DNA of 64,000 nt from Apricaphanius iberus (Eukaryota > Chordata > Actinopteri > Cyprinodontiformes > Aphaniidae). The stretch spans positions 248,001-312,000 of the forward strand of contig JAPXFQ010002081.1 of assembly GCA_028564705.1 (NCBI GenBank). Direction: 5' to 3'. The position numbers and the translations under genes were made by a program. Shown one piece after another: positions 57,127 to 64,000 of this stretch (position 1 is the stretch's first letter; each line of letters begins with the position of its first letter). Below the pieces are notes generated by a model, which was given only the letters and a program-made list of their open reading frames with translations, did not search any database and was not told the origin of the DNA.

Positions 57127-58063
57127 TCAGTCAATCTCCTTCTTCAGGTATTTCTTCATGACAGAACTCACATCACCCCCCTCACTCCCCTCTGCCTCAA
57201 GTCTTTCTCCTTGTGGTTGTGCAAATCTTCGTCGTAGTTCACTACCCTGGGAGCTTCCTCCTGAACCCCCTGAGCTGGAGGACTCAGTTTCAGAGCTTTT
57301 CCTGCTGCGTGTGGAAGGTGGCAGCTCACCAAAGTGGACGCTCAGTGCCCTCCTGGTACCTCTGATTGAGCTGGCCAGGCTGCTGGTGGATTGAGCTCTT
57401 CGGATGGCAGGTAGGATGTCTGAGACCACATCATCACAGCCACTAGTTAGACGGCGGTTCTGGATGACCATTGGTTCTAACCCCAGAGATCCCTCACCTC
57501 CATCTGCAGTTATGACACTCTCCAGCATGCATCGCCGCAATGGCTGCGGAGAACGCTGGATAGAAGCGGTCGCCGAGCACAGGGGTTCACCTTGGTCCTC
57601 TTCGGGGATGGACAGGGATGGAGGATGATGGCGAGCAGAAAAAGAAGATGACAAGGAGGAGAGGCGGGGCAGTGATGGGAGCGAAGAGACCGAGCTGCTT
57701 GAGTTGAAGAGAGAGAGCGTGGCTCCAGCTGCCTCCAAGTCGTTGACAGAGCGACTGCTGGCAGCGCGTGGCAGCAGAGGAGAGGGTGGTTTCAGAATGC
57801 TAGGACCAGGTCGGTGCTCCTGGACATCCACTGGATCAGGGGAAAGAGCTGGTGGTCTCCGCCTGAGAGTTGAGGCTCCGGTGGTTTGATAAATAGGCAG
57901 GGACACAGCGCTGCCAGCTCTGTCTGCCATCTCAGTGCTTGCTCTGCGTTTACGTAGTCCATCCAGCAGCTCAGACAATGCTGAGGAGGACGGAGCTCGA
58001 CTGAGATGTTTGGTACAGACACCCCCAGCTTCGGAACCCTCGTCGTCAGGGTCCAAACAAGAA
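57127..58063 (-). CDS. 3' terminal coding exon of a serine-rich, probably cytoskeletal or scaffold host gene
   Basis: An acceptor (ATCTGCAG at 58064-58071) is followed by a single open frame of 310 codons starting SCLDPDDEGSEAGGV in phase (one base completes the preceding codon) and ending SSVMKKYLKKEID, TGA at 57127. The composition is Ser/Pro/Arg-rich with islands of apparent constraint: SALSELLDGLRKRRAS, SLPIYQTTGASTLRRR, RRAQSTSSLASS and RRALSVHFGELPPS. This is the look of a disordered, phosphorylatable tail of a coiled-coil or cytoskeletal protein. No stops, repeats or TE motifs occur, and GC content is clearly higher than in the flanks. Earlier exons must lie above 58.1 kb, probably beyond this window. 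I cannot name the gene. Confidence 0.7.
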
Positions 58064-58071
58064 CTGCAGAT

Positions 58072-58755
58072 GAATAATACAGAGATATCAGACTACCTGA
58101 AAAAAACAATAACATATTTAATATTATAGTAAGAGACAGAATTTTTCATTTTATTTCCTTTTCTATTTTCAATCTTCCTAAAGCTGTGATCTGCTCATTT
58201 TAGATGATTAAAGTTATTTTTCTTGATAACTTTTCTTTCAAGCAATCTAGCAGTAAGTAGAGTTAAGCAGAGATGACGCCAAAGGCTTTTGAGAGCAAGG
58301 ACACCGTGTAAAACAGGTTTTGACCTTTTTTACATAGGAAATCTTTTCCAGAGAACTGTCATAATTAATTTAGTCAATTTATTTGAGCAGGGACTATGTG
58401 CATTAATCAATATATCTGTAAATGCACCAGTTTCATCTTTAAAAACTAGTTTTCAAGAGTGGCTCTGGGCAAAATTTGACATGCCAACATCAGAAAAAGA
58501 AAAAAGCGCAACATAACATCACATTATGATTATGAAACCACAAGCATGATTACAGCTGGCAGACAGACCAAAAGCAACAGGAAGATTTAAAAAATTGAAA
58601 AGTTATGCAGATTTGAAAAAAACAGTTGGATATTCCAATGTAATGTAATATTGTCTGACGAAACACGTAAATTTGTCAGGCGTGTTGACAATCCTGTAAA
58701 TATATTACCATTACCAGGGTTAACCAAGACTCAGGTATTGGGCCTTTTTTTAATC
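58072..58755 (-). other. Probable intron of the serine-rich gene
   Basis: AT-rich, without coding text. It begins beyond the acceptor at 58064. Confidence 0.45.
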
Positions 58756-59045
58756 GGAAGGTAGTGAGTTTGAGCCCTGCCACTGAATGTCTTGGTTGTC
58801 TTGTCCTTAGGCAAGACACTTCACCCGTTGCCTACTGGTGGTGGTCAGAGTGCCCGGTGGTGCTAGTGTCCTGTAGCCTCACCTCTGTCAGCGCGCCGCA
58901 GGGCAGCTGTGGCTACAACATAGCTTGTCATCACCAGTGTGTGAATATGTGCGTGAATGGGTGAAGGACTGAATGTAGTGTAACACGCTTTGGGGTCTGT
59001 AAGGACTAAGTACAGCGCTATACAAATACAGGCCATTTACCACGC
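58756..59045 (+). repeat. Dispersed SINE-like fish repeat, copy B
   Basis: It starts with a B-box-like GAGTTTGAGCCCTGCC, then TTAGGCAAGACACTTCACCC, GGCAGCTGTGGCTACAACAT, CACCAGTGTGTGAATATG and TACAAATACAGGCCATTTAC. It is more complete than the copy at 51285-51505. The tRNA-like B-box supports a Pol III SINE origin. Confidence 0.65.
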
Positions 59046-59797
59046 TTCCAAACGGTCTAATTCAATCATGAAAGATTTCCTTGGAAATACAAAAGATGAT
59101 GTTCAAACCTAACCAAATCATATCTGTTGTATAATATGATGTGGAAGTGATATGAGACATCCCCATTGCAAGAATAAATTGACACAGAACCAATGTGAAA
59201 TCCCTCATTAGAACTGGTTCTTTCATAACCAAAAATGAAACGACCAATACTTCAAGAGAATAAAATGTCAAAAGGGTTAAATACCTATAATCAAAAGTGA
59301 AATATCTATTGCCACTCCCTGTTAAAAAAAATCTGACAGTTTAATCAAGGGAAAACCTACATTATCGTATACTTTAGAAACGGCAGAGTAGAATCTACAT
59401 TAAGCACTAGATCATACCGATGGTCCATCTAAATGTGCACACTCTTCACTGTAAAACACACCTCAAGGGGAGGCCCAGCTGACAGCATTAGAATAAGTGA
59501 TATCCAGGAGAGCAGTAACTGCAAACACATCAAACATGACAGATGGATGGATGGATGTTCATGCATATCACACGTATTGAAAGGGCCTGGCATAATTAGC
59601 CTGAGGGCTTTTTCCAGACTGTATTTTTAGACTGGAAATGTTTCCAGATCTAATGTGTTCCATTATTTAAAGCTAAAAAAGATGATACAGTACAAGCGTC
59701 CTCTCTGATTTAGTCTGCTGTCTGGTGAATTTATTCATGGTGTCCTTTAAAAAGGTTCATGATCACTTCCTATCATGATCCTCATCAAAAAAACAAA
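59046..59797. other. No gene seen
   Basis: Probable intron; short frames only. Confidence 0.35.

Positions 59798-59868
<71 letters not shown>
59798..59868 (+). repeat. (CT)n(TA)n compound microsatellite
   Basis: About eleven CT units pass directly into about twenty-four TA units. Confidence 0.95.
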
Positions 59869-59871
<3 letters not shown>

Positions 59872-59875
59872 GGCA

Positions 59876-60010
59876 TTTCTTTGTGGAGTTTGTATGTTCT
59901 CCCCATGTTCCCTGGGTTGTATACTGCCTCCTCCTGGCTGACAGGCGTGCCAGAGTGTTTGGGGAGGATCTGGATCGAGTAACGTGATCCTTACATGCGC
60001 TACGTCCAGT
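59876..60010 (+). repeat. Fragment of a dispersed fish repeat
   Basis: TTTGTGGAGTTTGTATGTTC then TCCCCATGTTCCCTGGG is a widespread fish repeat word; only a short part remains. Confidence 0.45.
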
Positions 60011-61066
60011 TGTCACTCCTCAAGCATAAAGGAGGCTTGAGCTTCAGTGCTGGGCCCTCCCAGGGTTCACAACGGGAGAGCAAAGCCCACGACTGGACTT
60101 AGGTAGGAACACTGGGCGATAAATAATGGAGAAAAAACGTAGGATAAAGAAATTTTTATTCTAAAGTAATGGTCCAGTGTATGATACAAAACCACAAACA
60201 AAGGTGGTTTTAGAACATGGCAGGTTAAATAAGGAAAACTAGGGGTTAGATTTTCATAACAACTGTAGCTTGAAATGTATGTATACAGCTTAATCCGACT
60301 GAAATCGAACTGAACTGGATTTCTCAGAATCATACTAACCCACGCAGATAATGAAATTAGAAGATTACATTTCTCTCCATGTAACTCCAACTTTCCTCAC
60401 CTGAACTATTCACAGGAAGTGATGAGACCACAAAAGCAGGAATACCAACCCTGATACACAACAACACTGCAGCAACGAGCGTAACACAATCATATAAAAT
60501 ACTTACAAAATTGTGCTGCTCCATTTCTTTGCTCATTGTTCATTTCCTGCTTTTACTCTGTCTGCTTCACTGCTGCTAGCATTTGTTTACCATCTGTGTG
60601 AATCTAGTCCAACCAGAAGAATGCCAGTGCATGTTTCAATCTTGCATCGAAGATTTGAGCACGCTTTATTTAAGAATTTGATTTTCTGAATGACATCTAA
60701 ACTGTGATAGAGTCAATTTCTGACTGAAACTAGATTTTTGACTTCAGTGTAACGTTTGATTCAAATATCAAACTTAATGTCAGACAATACTAATTCTGGT
60801 TCAGATCAGTCCAAACTTTATAAAATAAAATAAAAGCGTAATGATGAGCTGAATCATGGAAACTGAACTATTAAGTGTTGTTAGAAAAAGTTAGAAACTG
60901 CAGGGGCGCTGCTAAGGATTTTGGCCCCATGACAAGAATCTTGTCAGGGCTCCCAACACAGCTGAGATTTTTTTCATAATAATTTACATTAAATTATGTA
61001 TTTTATGGTATTTTTTACTATCATTCTCATATATTTAAGTCAATCAGACTTTATGTGAATTATATA
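60011..61066. other. No gene seen; short repeat word near 60900
   Basis: CAGGGGCGCTGCTAAGGATT at 60900 is a common fish repeat start; the rest looks unique. Confidence 0.35.
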
Positions 61067-61612
61067 CAGTACAGGCCAAAAGTTTGGACACACCTTCTCA
61101 TTCAGTGCGTTTTCCTTATTTTCATGACTATTTACATTGTTGATTCTCACTGAAGGCATCAAAACTATGAATGAACACATATGGAATTATGTAGTACTTT
61201 TACAAAAAAAGTGTGAAATAACCTGGCCACCAAAGTCACCGGACCTGAACCCAGTCGAGATGATTTGGGGTGAGCTGAACCACAGATTTAAGGCAAAAGG
61301 ACCAACAAGTACTAAGCATCTCTGGGAACTCCTTCAAGACTGTTAGAAAACCACTTCGGGTGACTACCTCTTCAAGCTCAAGAGAATGCAAAGCAATAAT
61401 CAGAGCAAAGGGTGGCTACTTTGAGGAATCTAAAATATAACACATGTATTCAGTTATTTCACCATTTTTGTTTAAGTACATACAGTAATTCCATACATCA
61501 CGTGTTCATTCATAGTTTTGATGCCCTTTATTGATAATCTACAATTTAGTCAAAAAAAAGAAAAGAAAACTCATTGAATGAGAAGGTGTGTCCAAACTTT
61601 TGGTCTGTACTG
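61067..61612 (+). mobile_element. Internally deleted Tc1-like element, 546 bp
   Basis: The ends CAGTACAGGCCAAAAGTTTG and, inverted, CAGTACAGACCAAAAGTTTG form 48-bp inverted repeats with three mismatches, flanked by TA on both sides. Inside is only the C-terminal piece of the transposase frame (61137-61346). Confidence 0.85.
61137..61436 (+). pseudogene. C-terminal fragment of a Tc1-like transposase
   Basis: EITWPPKSPDLNPVEMIWGE is the third catalytic block (Glu in NPVE), then KHLWELLQDC and a stop at 61344. The frame after it still shows MQSNNQSKGWLL-like terminal text. The first two catalytic Asp residues and the DNA-binding part are deleted, so it can move only with help from another copy. 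Confidence 0.7.
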
Positions 61613-61672
61613 TATGATAGTAGATTCCAGTTAAAAAGTGCTTCATACCTAGACATATAAACACTGAGCAAA
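61572..61672 (-). repeat. Arm B of the long-range inverted repeat
   Basis: Read on the minus strand, TTGCTCAGTGTTTATATGTC...TGGAATCTACTATCATA followed by the Tc1 end matches 55557-55660 with few differences. The homology includes about 60 bp of flank beyond the right end of the element at 61612. Confidence 0.75.
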
Positions 61673-61784
61673 TAACTGCTCCTGCACTGGCTAGACTACC
61701 TTAATTTCATTGTTTAGTACTTACACTGGCAATGTAAGCAGATAACTAATGATTTACTCTTTTTGCAAATTGTTTGAAAAGTTA

Positions 61785-62318
61785 TATTAGACAGATAGTA
61801 AAAAAAAATCAGGATTTATAAAAGATAGGTCTATACATAATAACATCAGATTAGTCATTGATTTAGTAGATAATTCTTTCAAGATAAAGGTTTCGTTTTT
61901 ATTTTTGGATTTTTTCAAAGGATTTTTTATTCTGTTGAATACACATTTATTAGAAAAACTTAAGAGTATTTTGGATTCTGTACAGAGTTTATGAAAAAGA
62001 TACATATAATGTATGAGGAATTTAATAGCTCAGTTTCTCTCCCCCCAAGGAACAACTAAAGGATTCACTATCAATAGTGGAATCCAGCAGGGCTGTCTCT
62101 TGTTCTCCTATATTATTAATTTTAGCTGCTGAGTTATTAGCTATATCTCTGAAAAACAGACCAGATCCCTTTGGTAATCAACAAAATTTGAATATTTTCC
62201 AAAGGATTGGGATTATATTTAAATTTGAAAAATGTTGATATGTCAATACATGATAGTGAGCAAACTGACTTATATAGCATTCCAGTTAAAATGAGGAAAA
62301 ACCTTTGGGAATGATTAT
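61785..62318 (+). pseudogene. L1-like LINE reverse transcriptase fragment
   Basis: Across several frames the plus strand reads FIKDRSIHNN, IRLVIDLVDNSF, then QGTTKGFTINSGIQQGC (the RT block before the catalytic YADD), AAELLAISLKNRPDPFG. It stops abruptly at the DIRS-like terminus near 62319. It is broken by frameshifts and stops. The orientation is opposite to the two L1 copies upstream. Confidence 0.6.
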
Positions 62319-62651
62319 AACGCAAGTTACGTATGTAACTATGGTTCTATGAATCCCGAATGACCGCCAGAGGCGGTGCTTACAAGCACTGAATGATCAT
62401 TCTTGAGCATGCCCAGGTCGAGAAATTAATAACAACACAGTCACCTGTGACCTCCGGTGACCCACGTGGGTCTATAAATTCACGTGACACAGGAACACAG
62501 TCCCACAATCTTCTCGCACAACGAGAGGATTCCGAGGGACTGAACGCTCTGGCGGTCATTCGGGATTCATAGAACCATAGTTACATACGTAACTTGCGTT
62601 CTATTTCATCCCTTCTGACCGCCAGAGGCGGTGCTTACAAGCACTGAATGA
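62319..62651. repeat. DIRS-like terminus: 54-bp perfect inverted repeat and 36-bp direct repeat
   Basis: 62319-62372 (AACGCAAGTTACGTATGTAA...) is the exact inverse complement of 62547-62600, with a 174-bp spacer. In addition 62361-62396 (TGACCGCCAGAGGCGGTGCT...) is repeated exactly at 62616-62651. The direct repeat contains a small stem, ACCGCC-AGA-GGCGGT. Such a mix is how DIRS elements rebuild a circular intermediate from split ends. Confidence 0.9.
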
Positions 62652-62704
62652 CTAATGTCAACAAGGTCCCGAGGAATCCACGGACCCAGAGACACTCACC
62701 TCGC

Positions 62705-63850
62705 TCAGGATCGGCTCTGACGGAGGACGCCGTCCAACGGATGCGGAGTAGCCACATTCACCCTGTAGAAACGGGTAAAGGTGTTTGAAGACGTCCATGA
62801 AGCAGCAGCACAAATCGTCTCCAGCGGTACGCCAGTCATTGCAGCCCAGGAAGTGGAGACGCCCCTGGTGGAATGACACCTCACACCTGCAGGCAGCGGC
62901 CGGCCACATCTGGCGTAAGCCTCCGTTATAACACAAACGACCCATTGCGATAAACGCTGTTTGGATAGTGCATGACCCACTCTGGGTCCCGCGAAGCACA
63001 CAAACAGTTGATCCGACTTACGCATTTCTGCGGTCTCCCTCACGTACTCTGCCAGCGAGCGGACAGGGCACAGATGCTGGGAGTCAGAGTCAAAACGGGC
63101 TAGTTGTAAGGGCCCGACAGGACTCATAGAGGGCACCTTGGGAACAAATGAAGGATCCGGCCAGAGGGTTACCCCCGAACCATCAGGGTTCCATCGGAAG
63201 CAGGAGTCCTTAATAGAGAAGGCCTGCAGTTCACTCACCCGCTTGGCTGAGACCATCGCCAAGAGGAATGCAGTCTTCATGGACAACCACTTTAGGCCCA
63301 CCTCTGATAACGGTTCAAATGGCGCCGACCGCAGGGCCGTGAGAACTACATCCAAGTCCCACAAAGGCACTACGTGGCGTCTGGGGGGATGTAGTCTCCT
63401 GGCACCTCTTAAAAACAAGGAGACCATCTTGTTTCTACCAACAGTAGCACCATCCACGTCAATGTGCCAGCACGAAATAGCCGCCAAATACACCTTCAGG
63501 GTAGAAGGAGACCGTCCCTTGTCGAGCAGATCCTGCAGGAATAAGAGGACTGCCGGGACAGGACAGCGTATGGGGTCCAGCCCACGGTCACGACACCACT
63601 TGTCGAACAGTTTCCACCTGTTCGCATACAACAGGCGTGTGGATGGCGCTCGGGCATTGCAAATGGTGTGACCAACGCCACCGTTGAAGCCTGAAAATGT
63701 TATGCCAGGCCTTGCAGGGGCCAGACCCAGAGCTGGAGGCGAGAGGGCTCGGGGTGTAACACCTGGCCCCTCATTTGGGACAACAGGTCCCCCCGGCACG
63801 GGAGACGCATCGGCAAGTTGCAACAAAGCCTGCGCAGCAGCGGAAACCAA
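62705..63850 (-). CDS. Tyrosine recombinase of a DIRS-like element, intact frame
   Basis: 381 codons without a stop. Residues about 65-160 form the SAM-like core-binding part (TRLLYANRWKLFDKWCRDRG; SPSTLKVYLAAISCWH). The catalytic part shows R204 (SAKRVSELQA), H326 and R329 (RCHSTRGVSTSWA), W352 (AASWTSSNTF) and Y362 (RFYRVNV), the set expected for this family. It would insert a circular DNA copy without target duplication. The initiating Met is uncertain: the first 60 residues overlap the upstream frame and are Pro/Ala-rich. Confidence 0.9.
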   Translation of the reverse strand: MVSAAAQALLQLADASPVPGGPVVPNEGPGVTPRALSPPALGLAPARPGITFSGFNGGVGHTICNARAPSTRLLYANRWKLFDKWCRDRGLDPIRCPVPAVLLFLQDLLDKGRSPSTLKVYLAAISCWHIDVDGATVGRNKMVSLFLRGARRLHPPRRHVVPLWDLDVVLTALRSAPFEPLSEVGLKWLSMKTAFLLAMVSAKRVSELQAFSIKDSCFRWNPDGSGVTLWPDPSFVPKVPSMSPVGPLQLARFDSDSQHLCPVRSLAEYVRETAEMRKSDQLFVCFAGPRVGHALSKQRLSQWVVCVITEAYARCGRPLPAGVRCHSTRGVSTSWAAMTGVPLETICAAASWTSSNTFTRFYRVNVATPHPLDGVLRQSRS

Positions 63851-63999
63851 GTCCTCCCCGGCCAGAATGGAGCCACCAGGAGGAGCCGGTGTCCCTCCTG
63901 AAGGACCCGGAGAAGCGTTGGGAGAATGAGCGGTAGTGGTGGGAAGGCGTACAGCAGAACGTGTGGCCAGTCGTGTGCCAATGCGTCCTGGCCCATCGG
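63700..63999 (-). CDS. C-terminal end of the RT/RNase H polyprotein of the DIRS-like element (partial)
   Basis: This frame overlaps the recombinase start by about 150 bp in another frame and contains ALAHDWPHVLLYAFPPLPLI, HRLLLVAPFWPGRTWFP and LLRRLCC, the C-terminal text usual after RNase H in vertebrate DIRS elements. It runs off the window at 64000. Overlap of RT/RH and recombinase frames is normal for the group. Confidence 0.7.
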   Translation of the reverse strand, partial: PMGQDALAHDWPHVLLYAFPPLPLILPTLLRVLQEGHRLLLVAPFWPGRTWFPLLRRLCCNLPMRLPCRGDLLSQMRGQVLHPEPSRLQLWVWPLQGLA

Positions 64000-64000
64000 G

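Larger units (their letters stand above)
62319..64000 (-). mobile_element. 3' part of a DIRS-like tyrosine-recombinase retrotransposon
   Basis: It combines a tyrosine recombinase, an overlapping RNase H-side frame and unusual termini with both inverted and direct repeats, and it lacks LTRs. The 5' part (gag, RT) is beyond 64000. It is inserted next to an L1-like fragment. Confidence 0.8.

Noticed and set aside
57158..57889. Plus-strand frames in the serine-rich exon
   Set aside because: They are shadows of the minus-strand coding frame.
1..64000. tRNA and rRNA genes
   Set aside because: No cloverleaf or rRNA sequence was recognised; only tRNA-like B-box text inside a SINE-like repeat near 58770.

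Overview
The window looks like intergenic or intronic DNA from a ray-finned fish (teleost). There are no bacterial operon signals. Coding stretches are split by GT...AG introns, the background is AT-rich, and most of the sequence is a dense, nested collection of transposable elements (TEs) of types typical of fish: L2, L1-like and RTE LINEs, Tc1/mariner, hAT and Harbinger derivatives, LTR elements and a DIRS-like tyrosine-recombinase element. Only two stretches look like host genes: a 0.94 kb serine-rich 3' coding exon (57127-58063, minus strand) and a weaker small terminal exon near 52.0 kb (minus strand). The family assignments come from reading motifs by eye; no database search was run.

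Layout. 1-6.6 kb: a HECT-like E3 ligase C-terminus (plus strand) lies tail-to-tail with a multi-exon gene (minus strand) encoding a SAM-like N-terminus and a DDE integrase. The integrase start side is bounded by five copies of a 16-bp palindrome. The whole may be one large integrase-type DNA transposon cut by the window edge, and it carries a hAT-like insertion. 7-14.1 kb: a PHD-like exon, a spliced coiled-coil pseudogene between 270-bp direct repeats (the right one split by a Harbinger-type MITE), an internally deleted LINE, and a spliced, inactivated mariner-like transposase gene. 14.6-28.3 kb: an L1-clade LINE (minus strand) split by a complete 7.9-kb LTR element whose interior encodes nothing recognisable. 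28.9-30.7 kb: an intact Tc1 transposon with a DD38E transposase, inserted in a divergent minisatellite. 30.9-40.9 kb: a second L1-clade LINE (minus strand) split by a near full-length L2 LINE (plus strand).

40.9-50.6 kb: a possible solo LTR, a LINE RT fragment, LTR-like direct repeats, a decayed Tc1 element, an RTE-clade LINE (minus strand) carrying a fold-back TA-target MITE, and a second diverged copy of the GC-rich L1 3' UTR seen at 14.7-15.7 kb. 50.6-61 kb: short SINE-like and MITE repeats around the probable host exons, and one arm of a long-range inverted repeat. 61-64 kb: an internally deleted Tc1 element, an L1-like RT fragment (plus strand), and the 3' part of a DIRS-like retrotransposon (minus strand) with an intact tyrosine-recombinase frame and a perfect 54-bp inverted repeat, running off the window.

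Functional picture: most of these genes serve mobile elements rather than the host. Those with open frames and intact catalytic residues are the Tc1 DD38E transposase and the DIRS recombinase. The integrase core keeps its DDE triad but has one frameshift. The others are decayed to varying degrees.
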